Shown here one piece after another: positions 1 through 7,393 of a DNA stretch of 13,124 bases. The position numbers and the translations under genes are program-made. Position 1 is the stretch's first letter, and the number at the start of each line of letters is the position of its first letter. This DNA comes from Chloroflexota bacterium (GTDB taxonomy: Bacteria; Chloroflexota; Anaerolineae; J102): the NCBI GenBank assembly GCA_003353825.1, contig PIVW01000122.1, positions 1 to 13,124 of the forward strand, read 5' to 3'. The notes under the pieces were generated by a model, which ran no database searches, was not told the DNA's origin, and was given only the letters and a program-made list of their open reading frames with translations.

Positions 1-550
1 TCAATGGAACACCAAGTAAGATCCAGAAGAAGATGTTATTTCTGAACGCCTCGCGCAAGAGGCGGTCGCTGAAGATCGTGATGTAATTGACCAGCCCAAC
101 AAACTCACCAAATTCAGGTCCGTCGCGATCGAAGAGGCTGATCCAAAAGGTGCGAACAACCGGCACAGCCAGAAAATACACGAGCATGGCAACCGCTGGA
201 CCGACAAACAAGAAAGGCAACAGGCGCTTTTTCCAGTTATCGGAAGCTTGCTCGATTATCCAGTTGAAAATGAGGTAAAGTAGTGCTACCCCTCCGACGC
301 CCCAGATGATGGCAACTATCGTCGTAATCCACTGGGGGGCAGCGACGCCGGGCACGAGTATGCTGCAACTCTTGGCACTCGGCAGCGTCATTACGCAGGT
401 ATCATCACCCCGCAGGAAGATGAATCCTATATAGAGAACGGCAAATGCTATCAGCGGAATGAGGAACATCAGGACCAAGCGCAGAATCCAGGCGCCGATC
501 CTGGCGCCGGCGCTAAGACCCTGATCCTCCATGTTTTGCATTGCTCCCAT
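1..550 (-). CDS. ABC sugar transporter permease, MalF/AglF-like (3' end outside window)
   Basis: Reading the minus strand from ATG at 550 gives 183 residues with no stop before the window edge, so only the N-terminal part is present. Hydrophobic segments lie at about residues 20-46, 74-98 and 110-135, and a fourth begins near 170. The stretch from FVGPAVAML through FDRDG, FVGLVNY and EAFRNN is typical of the first membrane-spanning region of MalF-type permeases and looks closest to alpha-glucoside permeases such as AglF (family knowledge). The protein would form half of an inner-membrane channel fed by the binding protein encoded upstream. The start is supported by AGGAG 7 nt before ATG; a later ATG at residue 4 or 7 is possible. 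Two cysteines (52 and 62) in the first external loop could form a disulfide. The EAA loop that contacts the ATPase lies outside the window. Confidence 0.88.
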   Translation of the reverse strand, partial: MGAMQNMEDQGLSAGARIGAWILRLVLMFLIPLIAFAVLYIGFIFLRGDDTCVMTLPSAKSCSILVPGVAAPQWITTIVAIIWGVGGVALLYLIFNWIIEQASDNWKKRLLPFLFVGPAVAMLVYFLAVPVVRTFWISLFDRDGPEFGEFVGLVNYITIFSDRLLREAFRNNIFFWILLGVPL

Positions 551-617
551 TTGCAAACTCCTGCTCCGGTGGTATGCCGGAAGCCAAACGAGTTATGTGA
601 TTGAGGCCATTGTATAG

Positions 618-651
618 AAGGGCTGTCAGCCCTTTAAGACTGACAGCCCTT
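618..651 (-). promoter_or_regulatory. Intercistronic stem-loop between binding-protein and permease genes
   Basis: A perfect 12-bp inverted repeat (AAGGGCTGTCAG at 618-629 and CTGACAGCCCTT at 640-651) surrounds a 10-nt loop. A shorter alternative hairpin, AAGGGCT-GAC-AGCCCTT on the minus strand, reuses the last part of the same sequence. No run of T follows, so this is probably not a full terminator. Hairpins here are common in binding-protein-dependent transport operons, where they stabilise the upstream message or reduce read-through, giving more binding protein than permease. The role here is inferred from position. Confidence 0.6.
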
Positions 652-665
652 GGATTTTACGAAAC

Positions 666-2108
666 TTACCGTGGCCAGGAGGCGTCGATCTCAGCAAGGA
701 CGGTGTCCAGGTCAGCGGAACCGCTCACCCAGTCGGTCATACCTTTCCAGAATGAACCGGAGCCAACTTCACCCGGCATCAAGTCTGAAGCGTCGAAGCG
801 GAAACTCGAGGCTTCCTGCACCAGTGCGGCGATCCCTTTCTCTGTCGGTTGGCCGTACATATCTGGTGTAGCGGTCAAATGCGTAGCCAGTGCACCGCCA
901 TTCTCCAACCAACCACTGGCCGATTCGGGCACAGTGAAGTATTCCATCAACGCCCGTACTTCCGGGCGGTCGTTGAACATGGCAATGGTGTCGCCAGCTA
1001 CCAGGAAGGGCTTGCCATACTGTTCATCAATTCCAGGCAGATAGAAGAAGTCGTAATCCACGCCAGCTTCTGTATCCTCCGGGAAGAATCCGGTGATGAA
1101 GTTACCTTGCTTGTGCAACCAGCATTTGGGCGGGTCTTCGAACATCGCTGCCGGTGAATCGCCGAATCCCGTTGACACAATCGTGTCTGTACCGCCAAAC
1201 ACGTAGTCTGGATTGAACCAGATCGTGGCAAGCGTCTCGGCAGCATTCTTCACCTCAGGCGAGGAGAAGGGTAGCGTACCTGCAACCCAGGCATCATAGT
1301 TCTCCAACGATGTCGTGCGCAGCATGAACTCTTCCATCCAGTCTGTCGCAGGCCAGCCCGTAGCTGCACCCGATTCGATGCCCACGCACCAGGGTGTATC
1401 GCCATCAGATACGATGGTGTCCATCAACGTCTGCATTTCAGCCCAGGTTGTGGGAACTTCGTATCCTGCTTCGTCAAATATCGCTTTCGGATACCAGACC
1501 AGGCTCTTACCATTGAATCGATACCACACGCCTGCCGTTTGGCCTTCCATCTGTGCCATATCCAGCCAGCTCTGGTTGTACTGCTGTTGCAGCCACTCCT
1601 GCGGAATCCATTCTGTCGGGTCTACGATCTTACCCTGGCGTGCAAAGTTTGCCAGCAATCCCGGCTGTGGGATGTCAGCAATGTCGGGGGCGTCACCGGC
1701 ATCGACACGGATTGAGATCGAACCCTCAAATTCCTTGTTGCCGATATAGTTAACTTCGATGCCTGTGGCATCTACAAATTTCTTCATCGATTCGTTGAAC
1801 AGATTCTTGTCCACGTCGACGAAGGGGCCATCTACCGTGACGGACGTGCCTTCAAACTCGCCCGCCATCGCTCGTTCGATGTATCCACCCGGAATCACAG
1901 GGAAGCCGGGGTCCATCACTTCCTCGGCAGGCGCCTCGGCAACTGGTTCTTCGGCGGGTGGGGGTTCGGTAGGTTCTGGTTCAGGCGCTGGGACTTCGGT
2001 AGGAGGTGGCGGTTCGGGGGTCGGCTCTTCATCGCCACCACCGCAGCCGGCCAACACCAGCGCCAACACCATCAGCAAAATCGGTACTAACCAAATTGTT
2101 CGTTTCAC
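666..2108 (-). CDS. Sugar-binding lipoprotein of an ABC transporter (family 1, alpha-glucoside-like)
   Basis: This 480-residue protein starts with GTG at 2108, supported by GAGGAG about 9 nt upstream. A lipoprotein signal peptide ends in the lipobox LAGC, with Cys22 as the lipidated residue. A linker very rich in Pro and Glu follows to about residue 63 and would hold the binding domain away from the membrane. The rest is a typical extracellular solute-binding protein: a DAPDIADIPQPG segment, a WYRFNGKSLVWYPKAIFDEAGYE segment (split here only by naming), and a WCVGIESG segment followed by GWPATDW. The last two resemble AglE-type alpha-glucoside-binding proteins, so an oligosaccharide or glucoside substrate is likely but not proven. 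It delivers substrate to the permease encoded 116 bp downstream. It lies 140 bp after the repressor gene, and no good promoter of its own was found, so it is probably read from the promoter upstream of the repressor. Confidence 0.93.
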   Translation of the reverse strand: MKRTIWLVPILLMVLALVLAGCGGGDEEPTPEPPPPTEVPAPEPEPTEPPPAEEPVAEAPAEEVMDPGFPVIPGGYIERAMAGEFEGTSVTVDGPFVDVDKNLFNESMKKFVDATGIEVNYIGNKEFEGSISIRVDAGDAPDIADIPQPGLLANFARQGKIVDPTEWIPQEWLQQQYNQSWLDMAQMEGQTAGVWYRFNGKSLVWYPKAIFDEAGYEVPTTWAEMQTLMDTIVSDGDTPWCVGIESGAATGWPATDWMEEFMLRTTSLENYDAWVAGTLPFSSPEVKNAAETLATIWFNPDYVFGGTDTIVSTGFGDSPAAMFEDPPKCWLHKQGNFITGFFPEDTEAGVDYDFFYLPGIDEQYGKPFLVAGDTIAMFNDRPEVRALMEYFTVPESASGWLENGGALATHLTATPDMYGQPTEKGIAALVQEASSFRFDASDLMPGEVGSGSFWKGMTDWVSGSADLDTVLAEIDASWPR

Positions 2109-2218
2109 TTTGTTCTTCTCCTCAGAACGTTAACTATCGAGGGGTTGATAGAGGTTGTACTACAGGTTTTACGTTCTCTGTCGATGGACACCTCCTCAGA
2201 GGGTTGAGAGCAATATCT

Positions 2219-2248
2219 GCCTTCAGAGATCGCACCCGGCATGAAGGC
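2219..2248 (-). promoter_or_regulatory. Hairpin immediately after the repressor stop codon
   Basis: A perfect 7-bp inverted repeat (GCCTTCA at 2219-2225 and TGAAGGC at 2242-2248, 16-nt loop) begins directly after the TGA of the LacI gene. No T-run follows, so it is at most a partial terminator, an attenuator or an RNA processing site. It could keep repressor output low or separate the repressor message from that of the binding protein. The inverted repeat is seen; its role is inferred. Confidence 0.4.
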
Positions 2249-3277
2249 TCATGCCCGAGCACGAGGCGGAGCAGTTGTCTGACGTTCTACCAAGCGGAGT
2301 GGTAAGCTGATGTGTGTTGCATGTTCTCCTGCTATCACCTTCTTTGACAAAAGCTGGATAAGCAGTTCGGCCCCCTCCACACCGGATGTAAACAAGGGTT
2401 GGTGGATGGTGGTGAGCCTCAGGTATTCGGCGACTTCGATATCATCAAAACCTACGACTGAGATATCTTCCGCTACGGTAAGCCCACGCTCTTCGACGGC
2501 CCGCAAGACACCGATTGCCTGGGTGTCACTGGCAGCGAAGATAGCAGTGGGCGGTTCCGGTAGCGCAAGAAGAGCATTCGCCATCTGTTGAGCTTCTCGC
2601 ACGCCGTGATGGGCCTGAAGGTAGTACTCAGACCGGTAGTCAATGCCTGCCTCGGCAAGCGCCTGACGGTAACCGCTAAATCGGCGAGCCGAAGCGCCTT
2701 CCAGTTGAAACGGGCTCTCGAGCACGTCGCTAATGTAGGCGATACGGCGGTGGCCGAGATCGATCAGGTGCATGGTGGCCAGGTACCCGCCACGTATGTC
2801 ATCGATATTGACACGGTTGAGTCCGGGATGGTGGGCATCGATCAATACCACCGGTACGCCAGAACCGATCAAACGTTGTACCTCGTCGTCATCAGGCGCC
2901 AGCGTAAGAATGAGCAATCCGTCGAACATATCCCCTCTCGGCAACAATCTGAAAAGCTCATCTCTTTTTTCTTGTGTTTCGACATTGTAGAGCACCAGAT
3001 CGTATTTGTGTTCGGCTAAAACCGTTTCGACTCCACGCAACCGCTCCACAAAGGAAGGGCGGATGAAAAAGGGCGCGACAACGGCGATGTTTGAAGACTT
3101 GCCCAAAGATAATTGGCGGGCAATCGGACTCGGCGCATAGTTGAGCGAAGCTATCGCTGTTTCCACCCGCGTCCGTGTTGATTCTCGAACCGATGGATGG
3201 TTGTTCAACACTCTAGATACGGTGCCAATACCGACGCTGGCTTCACGTGCTACATCTCGTATGGTTGCAGACGACAT
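2249..3277 (-). CDS. LacI-family transcriptional repressor of the adjacent sugar transporter
   Basis: The 342-residue protein has a classic LacI N-terminus: a helix-turn-helix at about residues 5-24 (TIRDVAREASVGIGTVSRVL), then NNHPSVRESTRTRV and the hinge-helix motif YAPSPIARQLSLG at 47-59. The rest is the periplasmic-binding-protein-like effector domain, including FDGLLILTL, GVPVVLIDAHH, HLIDLGHRRIAYI, AIFAASDTQAIGVL, and the signature DISVVGFDDIEVAEYL with LTTIHQP. The ATG at 3277 is chosen because family members normally have only a few residues before the helix-turn-helix. A TTG 18 nt earlier would add six residues but has no better ribosome site. The gene leads the operon, and palindromic operators flank the promoter just upstream, so it most likely represses itself and the transporter until a sugar binds. 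The inducing sugar cannot be read from the sequence. Confidence 0.93.
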   Translation of the reverse strand: MSSATIRDVAREASVGIGTVSRVLNNHPSVRESTRTRVETAIASLNYAPSPIARQLSLGKSSNIAVVAPFFIRPSFVERLRGVETVLAEHKYDLVLYNVETQEKRDELFRLLPRGDMFDGLLILTLAPDDDEVQRLIGSGVPVVLIDAHHPGLNRVNIDDIRGGYLATMHLIDLGHRRIAYISDVLESPFQLEGASARRFSGYRQALAEAGIDYRSEYYLQAHHGVREAQQMANALLALPEPPTAIFAASDTQAIGVLRAVEERGLTVAEDISVVGFDDIEVAEYLRLTTIHQPLFTSGVEGAELLIQLLSKKVIAGEHATHISLPLRLVERQTTAPPRARA

Positions 3278-3325
3278 AGGATCTCGACAATCCAACTGAC
3301 TAACACAGGATTCGATTCATCGTTA

Positions 3326-3339
3326 TGGAACCGCTTCCA
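3326..3339. promoter_or_regulatory. LacI-type operator O1, overlapping the predicted transcription start
   Basis: TGGAA-CCGC-TTCCA is a palindrome with 5-bp arms and a central CG step, the usual form of LacI/GalR-family operators. It lies 4 bp downstream of the -10 hexamer and covers the expected +1 near 3337, a position where a bound repressor would block initiation. It shares the TGGAACCG half-site with O2. Confidence 0.72.
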
Positions 3340-3343
3340 AAAC

Positions 3344-3372
3344 ATCATAGCACAGACATCAAAAGATGTCAA
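3344..3372 (-). promoter_or_regulatory. Sigma-70-type promoter of the repressor-transporter operon
   Basis: On the minus strand there is a perfect -35 box TTGACA (3367-3372), a 17-bp spacer and a -10 box TATGAT (3344-3349, five of six consensus bases). This is the best promoter seen in the window. The expected start near 3337 gives a leader of about 60 nt before the LacI-family ATG. Operators flank it on both sides. Confidence 0.8.
3355..3370. promoter_or_regulatory. 16-bp palindrome inside the promoter spacer
   Basis: GACATC-AAAA-GATGTC is a perfect inverted repeat that fills most of the -10/-35 spacer and overlaps four bases of the -35 box. It differs in sequence from the two LacI-type operators. 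It could be a site for a second regulator or could affect local DNA structure. The symmetry is seen; the function is unknown. Confidence 0.45.
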
Positions 3373-3380
3373 TAGGTTTT

Positions 3381-3394
3381 TGGAACCGGTTCAC
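3381..3394. promoter_or_regulatory. LacI-type operator O2, upstream of the -35 box
   Basis: TGGAACCGGTTCAC contains the perfect 10-bp palindrome GAACCGGTTC (3383-3392) with a central CG. It lies 8 bp upstream of the -35 box. Its centre is 55 bp from that of O1, close to five helical turns, which would place both sites on nearly the same DNA face and allow a repressor tetramer to bridge them. Looping is an inference. Confidence 0.72.
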
Positions 3395-3586
3395 CCATTC
3401 ATGAAGATTCCCCTCGTGTTCATAATCACGTCTTTATTATCGATTGCTTTTTGCCGATCCTGGTCTCTTATCTGACAAGGTGACTAGGTGATCACTTCGC
3501 GACCGAGTCATGTATTCCCGCGCAACATGGGCGTGCCCATATGCTCCGTTCTTTGACCAGATTGTGAATAAGGATTTCCCGGAAAG

Positions 3587-3605
3587 CCCTTGGGGTGGGC
3601 AAGGG
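3587..3605 (-). terminator. Possible terminator hairpin after adk
   Basis: The inverted repeat CCCTTG (3587-3592) and CAAGGG (3600-3605) with a 7-nt loop lies 3 nt beyond the adk stop codon. On the minus strand it is followed by CTTTCC, only a short T-run, so it is at best a weak intrinsic terminator. Confidence 0.35.
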
Positions 3606-3608
3606 AGT

Positions 3609-4313
3609 CTACCGGCCAGGATGAGCCAAAGGGGACACTCTAATAACAATGCCATGTTCCGCCAGGACATTCAACATGTCTTCCGTAACTTCATCAGGTG
3701 ACTGCGAACCATCGACTTTGGCCAGCAAGCTCTTGGCAAAGTAATACCCTACCAAGGGCGAGGTCGCTTTGTAGTACACGAAGAGGCGGTTCACCACCGT
3801 GTTAGGATGGTCATCATCTCGCAGATACAATTCGCCACCATCTCTGTCACAGACGCCTTCCCCCTGAGGTGGGTTGTGCCTGATATGATAGACTTCACCG
3901 CACAAGCGGCAGACGCGACGTCCGGTAATTCGGCGCATCACCTCATCATCACGGACATCTAGTATCGGCGCCAGGCTGACGCCGCCATGGGGAGCTAACA
4001 TCTCATCCAGAGCAACAACTTGCACAAGATTTCGGGGAAATCCATCGAAAATTACACCCCGGTCACAGTCACCTTCGGTCAATCGTCTTTTCACCATCTG
4101 AATGGTAACATCATCTGGCACAAGCTCTCCTTCGTCCATATAGCCTTTCGCCAACATACCAAGCTCGGTCTTATCCTTAATATTTGAGCGAAAGATGTCT
4201 CCTGTAGAGACCTGAGGTATTCCAAGAGACCCCTGCAAAATGCGAGCTTGTGTGCCTTTGCCGGAACCAGGAGGTCCCATAAAAACTAAATACGTGCGTT
4301 GTTTCATCGACAT
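3609..4313 (-). CDS. adk: Adenylate kinase with zinc-binding lid
   Basis: This 234-residue protein catalyses ATP + AMP to 2 ADP in the cytoplasm and balances the adenylate pool. The P-loop GPPGSGKGT is at residues 13-21, the AMP-binding segment STGDIFRSNI at about 36-45, and the FDGFPRN motif at 89-95. The lid carries CRLC (135-138) and CDRD (155-158), a Cys-X2-Cys-X16-Cys-X2-Asp zinc site with the same spacing as in Bacillus adenylate kinase. The start at ATG 4313 is preferred because an AGAGGA ribosome site lies 7 nt upstream and the P-loop is at the usual distance; the frame stays open further upstream without family similarity. Here adk stands alone rather than in the ribosomal-protein/secY cluster where it is often found. 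The C-terminal tail is slightly longer than usual for the family. Confidence 0.95.
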   Translation of the reverse strand: MSMKQRTYLVFMGPPGSGKGTQARILQGSLGIPQVSTGDIFRSNIKDKTELGMLAKGYMDEGELVPDDVTIQMVKRRLTEGDCDRGVIFDGFPRNLVQVVALDEMLAPHGGVSLAPILDVRDDEVMRRITGRRVCRLCGEVYHIRHNPPQGEGVCDRDGGELYLRDDDHPNTVVNRLFVYYKATSPLVGYYFAKSLLAKVDGSQSPDEVTEDMLNVLAEHGIVIRVSPLAHPGR

Positions 4314-4753
4314 TATGTATCCTCTTAAGCTGAGTTTTGTGACGCTTTGCTGCCTGCTCGTGTCTCCCATACACATAGCCCTTTCAGGCACGGGCCACTA
4401 ACCCATGTCTTTTCGGAACACAATCGCCAGCCTGTCAAACTCATCAATGCACTCATCTCGGTGTGGACTGGCTCTGGCAAAGTAGATGATGATTACTCGA
4501 CCAGGGCCCGGATAGTTGAACTTTACCACAGGTCGGAACGGAACCCAACTTCGATCTGTGCGACAGCAGGCATTTTCGTGATAAGATTGTGTACAATGCT
4601 AGCAATCATGGCTGAACTGGATATGTTGATGACACGTGGTGCATGGTGCGTTGGTGCCTGCGACCTGCGACTTGACACACCTGCCACTTGCCACCTACGA
4701 CCTGATACACCTGCCGCCTGCCACCTGCCACCTGCCAAAGGAAAACCTAACCT
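4314..4753. other. Divergent intergenic region between adk and lon
   Basis: The 440 bp contain no convincing gene. The right part is the heptamer array at 4657-4737. A TACAAT hexamer at 4592-4597 could be a plus-strand -10 box for lon, but no good -35 lies at the right distance. On the minus strand a TTGACA lies at 4432-4437, also without a matching -10. Short open frames on both strands look like chance products. Confidence 0.55.
4657..4737. repeat. Degenerate CCTGCCA heptamer array with nested 30-bp order
   Basis: Eleven heptamers with consensus CCTGCCA (variants CCTGCGA, CTTGACA, CTTGCCA, CCTACGA, CCTGATA, CCTGCCG) run without a gap except for two CA dinucleotides at 4678-4679 and 4708-4709. 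The layout is 3 heptamers, CA, 4 heptamers, CA, 4 heptamers, so four heptamers plus CA form a 30-bp higher-order unit. The last three copies are identical. The final base overlaps the AAAGGA ribosome site of lon. Heptamer arrays in intergenic DNA are known in cyanobacteria as STRR elements. Confidence 0.85.
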
Positions 4754-7270
4754 GTGTACGAGACAATCCATCGACAATCACTTGCGACATTGAAACGGTC
4801 AGAAAACCAAAAAGACAGAGTAGAATTCGAAGACGAGATGCCCCCCTCAGTGGAAGCGATCGAGCCCCCCGATATCCTGCCGCTCTTACCGCTGCGGGGT
4901 GTTGTCCTCTTCCCGCTAATGTGGTTACCGATCACAGTTGGAAAGCCTCGGTCGCTACGACTTCTGGAAGATGTGATCGTCAAAAAGCAAAGAACGATTG
5001 CCCTGGCGGCCAGCCGTGATCCCAATATTGAAGAGCCGCAAGCCAATGACATCCATCGGGTGGGTGCACTGGCGCGTATCCATCGCCTTGTGCGTAAGCA
5101 AGATGGCACGATGCAATTGGTTCTCAACGGCCTCGAGCGCGTACGGATAGATGCTATCCCAACAGCGGAGCCTTACCTGCACGCACAGATCACGGTCATA
5201 CCCGATATCATTGCCGGAGACATCACCGAGCAGGCGCTTGCAAAAGCCGGACAGGATCTGTTTGCCAAGCTCGTCAATCTCTCGCCACAGCTGCCAGATG
5301 AACTTGTTTCGGCTGTGCGCAATGTCAACGACACCCGCCAGCTCACTTACCTCATTAGCGCCAGCGCCGGTTTGGGCCTTGACAACTGCCAGGATATTCT
5401 TGAAATCGATCCTCTGGCCGACAAACTGACAAAGCTGAATGCCCTCTTGAAAAGTGAGGTAGAGATCAGAGATGTCGCCCTTCAGATCCAAAGTGATGCT
5501 CAGAGTGAGATGGCGAAAGCACAGCGCGACTTCTATCTACGCAAACAGATGGAGTCGATCCAGAAGGAATTGGGAGAGGACAACCAGCAAGCGGCAGAGA
5601 TCAACGAGATCGAAGAGCGCATCGCCGAGGCCAGAATGACCGAAGAAGCGGAGAAAGAGGCTCGGCGAGAGCTGGATCGCATGCGCAGAATGCCCGTGCA
5701 AGCTCCCGAGTTTTCTGTGCTCAAAACCTATCTTGATTGGATGGTGAGCTTACCCTGGCAGAAACGAACCGAAGATAATCTGGAGATCGATCACGCCCGC
5801 CATGTGCTCAATGAGGATCACTACGGATTGGATGACATCAAGGACCGAATCCTCGAATTCTTGGCCGTTCGCAAGCTCCGCCATGAACGTAAAGAGGATA
5901 CTGAAACCCATGCCGTACCGACAGACATGATTAGGCGGGACCGAGAAGGGGTTATTCTCTGCTTTGTAGGTCCACCGGGCGTGGGTAAAACCAGTCTGGG
6001 CTTGAGCGTTGCCAGGGCTATGGATCGAAAATTCGTTCGCCTGGCCTTGGGCGGCATTAGGGATGAAGCTGAGGTCAGAGGATTCCGGCGTACCTATATC
6101 GGATCGATGCCAGGCCGTATCATTCAATCGTTGCGACGCATCGAGTCACGTAATCCGGTGTTCATGCTGGATGAGGTGGACAAACTGGGCCGCGATTTCC
6201 GGGGGGATCCCGCCAGCGCCCTGCTAGAAGTGCTTGATCCCGAACAGAATAACGAGTTTCGAGACCATTATCTCGACGTGCCTTTTGATCTCTCGGAAAT
6301 CTTTTTTATAACGACCGCAAATTGGCTCGATCCTATTCCCGGCCCCCTGAGAGATCGCATGGAGATCATCGAACTCTCCAGCTATACCGACCAAGAAAAA
6401 GTCAAGATCGCCCAGGGCTATCTCATCCCCCGGCAGATCCGCGAGAACAGTCTGAGGCCCACCGAGGTTGATTTCTCGGCAGAAGCACTGTTCCGCATTG
6501 TGCACGAGTACACGCGAGAGGCTGGTGTACGTACGTTGGAGAGGCGCATCGGCGCCGTTTGCAGAAAGGTGGCCACACGAGTTTCGAGCGGGGAGACGGC
6601 ATCTGTGATGATTACGCCCGATGTGATACCCGACTGGTTAGGAAAGGCACGATATTTCGACGAGAGCAGCGAGCGAATCGAGATGCCTGGTGTGGCCATG
6701 GGTCTTGCCTGGACGCCAACGGGAGGGCAGATACTCTATGTTGAAGCTACAGCCATGCCCGGCAAAGGTCGTCTTACCCTGACCGGCCAACTGGGCGACG
6801 TGATGAAAGAATCGGCGATGGCAGCGCTCAGCTATGTCAGGAGCGTTTCAACCAAGTATGGCATTGAGAATGACTGGTTTGAACAGCATGACCTTCACAT
6901 ACACGTCCCAGCAGGCGCCCAGCCTAAAGATGGGCCGTCAGCCGGCGTTGCCATCGCCACAGCCACCCTCTCTCTGATAACAGGGCGTAGTCTACGCCAT
7001 AGCCTGGCGATGACGGGCGAGATCACCTTACGTGGCCGGGTGACGCGCATTGGTGGCGTGCGCGAAAAGGTGTTAGCAGCACATCGCTATGGCCTGAGTA
7101 ACGTCATTCTACCTGAACACAACGAAGTCGATCTCGAAGATGTACCGGAAAACGTTCGCTCGCAGATGCACTTTCTGTTTGCGCAGCGTGTCGAAAATGT
7201 TTGGGAACAGGCACTGTGCGACGAGGTCAGCCAACCGCCGCCACCAGGCCTTGCCGGCGAAGATGAATGA
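4754..7270 (+). CDS. lon: ATP-dependent protease Lon
   Basis: This 838-residue cytoplasmic serine protease unfolds and degrades misfolded and some regulatory proteins. The N-terminal substrate-binding domain runs from about 41 ([14 protein letters not shown]) to 235, followed by a helical region containing the [14 protein letters not shown] element. The AAA+ module has Walker [10 protein letters not shown] at 406-414 and Walker B FMLDE with Asp473 and Glu474. The protease domain has the catalytic Ser729 in PKDGPSAG and Lys772 in GVREKVLAA, 43 residues apart as in E. coli Lon, so the enzyme should be active. The start is uncertain. GTG at 4754 follows AAAGGA by 11 nt, while the in-frame ATG at 4838 (residue 29) would give 810 residues, nearer the family norm, without a clear ribosome site. 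A heptamer array abuts the ribosome site, and another lies downstream before the convergent UbiA-family gene. Confidence 0.97.
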   Translation: MYETIHRQSLATLKRSENQKDRVEFEDEMPPSVEAIEPPDILPLLPLRGVVLFPLMWLPITVGKPRSLRLLEDVIVKKQRTIALAASRDPNIEEPQANDIHRVGALARIHRLVRKQDGTMQLVLNGLERVRIDAIPTAEPYLHAQITVIPDIIAGDITEQALAKAGQDLFAKLVNLSPQLPDELVSAVRNVNDTRQLTYLISASAGLGLDNCQDILEIDPLADKLTKLNALLKSEVEIRDVALQIQSDAQSEMAKAQRDFYLRKQMESIQKELGEDNQQAAEINEIEERIAEARMTEEAEKEARRELDRMRRMPVQAPEFSVLKTYLDWMVSLPWQKRTEDNLEIDHARHVLNEDHYGLDDIKDRILEFLAVRKLRHERKEDTETHAVPTDMIRRDREGVILCFVGPPGVGKTSLGLSVARAMDRKFVRLALGGIRDEAEVRGFRRTYIGSMPGRIIQSLRRIESRNPVFMLDEVDKLGRDFRGDPASALLEVLDPEQNNEFRDHYLDVPFDLSEIFFITTANWLDPIPGPLRDRMEIIELSSYTDQEKVKIAQGYLIPRQIRENSLRPTEVDFSAEALFRIVHEYTREAGVRTLERRIGAVCRKVATRVSSGETASVMITPDVIPDWLGKARYFDESSERIEMPGVAMGLAWTPTGGQILYVEATAMPGKGRLTLTGQLGDVMKESAMAALSYVRSVSTKYGIENDWFEQHDLHIHVPAGAQPKDGPSAGVAIATATLSLITGRSLRHSLAMTGEITLRGRVTRIGGVREKVLAAHRYGLSNVILPEHNEVDLEDVPENVRSQMHFLFAQRVENVWEQALCDEVSQPPPPGLAGEDE

Positions 7271-7333
7271 AACTCCCCTGGACTGGCGATATCCATGTTG
7301 GTGCAGCACGATTTCGCGTGGTCCTAGAAAACA

Positions 7334-7386
7334 CGTGTTGCGTGTTGCGTGTTGCGTGTTGCGTGTTGCGTGTTGCGTGTTGCGTG
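7334..7386. repeat. Perfect CGTGTTG heptamer array between convergent genes
   Basis: Seven identical copies of CGTGTTG (7334-7382) are followed by a partial CGTG (7383-7386). The array starts 63 bp after the lon stop and ends 7 bp before the stop codon of the convergent UbiA-family gene. Absence of any mismatch suggests recent expansion or slippage. Because the unit is not a multiple of three, translation through it cycles all frames and makes a low-complexity Cys/Leu/Arg peptide that should not be called a gene. Confidence 0.95.
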
Positions 7387-7393
7387 ATGGCTG

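Larger units (their letters stand above)
3278..3608. other. Intergenic region upstream of the LacI-family gene
   Basis: The 331 bp between the repressor start and the adk stop contain no gene. The repressor-proximal part (3326-3394) holds the promoter and operators listed separately. The rest has only small symmetric elements: the 8-bp palindrome GTGATCAC at 3488-3495, a tight inverted repeat ATGGGC-GT-GCCCAT at 3527-3540, and a hairpin next to the adk stop. I could not assign a role to the first two. Confidence 0.6.

Noticed and set aside
601..1044. Plus-strand open frames opposite the binding-protein gene
   Set aside because: They lie antisense to a clear solute-binding protein and have no family features or ribosome sites.
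2109..2248. A GAGGAGG motif at about 2190 as the ribosome site of a small gene before the binding protein
   Set aside because: The only start in reach overlaps the motif itself, and the 29-codon frame has no features.
2249..3295. TTG at 3295 as the start of the repressor
   Set aside because: It adds six residues before the helix-turn-helix that are not typical of the family, and the ribosome site is no better than that of ATG 3277.
4398..4529. Minus-strand frame of about 43 codons with a hydrophobic RVIIIYFARAS stretch, considered as a gene relic
   Set aside because: There is no good start, no ribosome site and no recognisable family; a chance open frame is as likely.
4657..4737. Heptamer array considered as a CRISPR array
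   Set aside because: The units are 7 bp with no unique spacers, and no cas gene is present.
4347..4793. 148-codon plus-strand frame between adk and lon
   Set aside because: It runs from the adk 5' end through the heptamer array into lon; its C-terminal half is repeat translation and no motif is recognisable.
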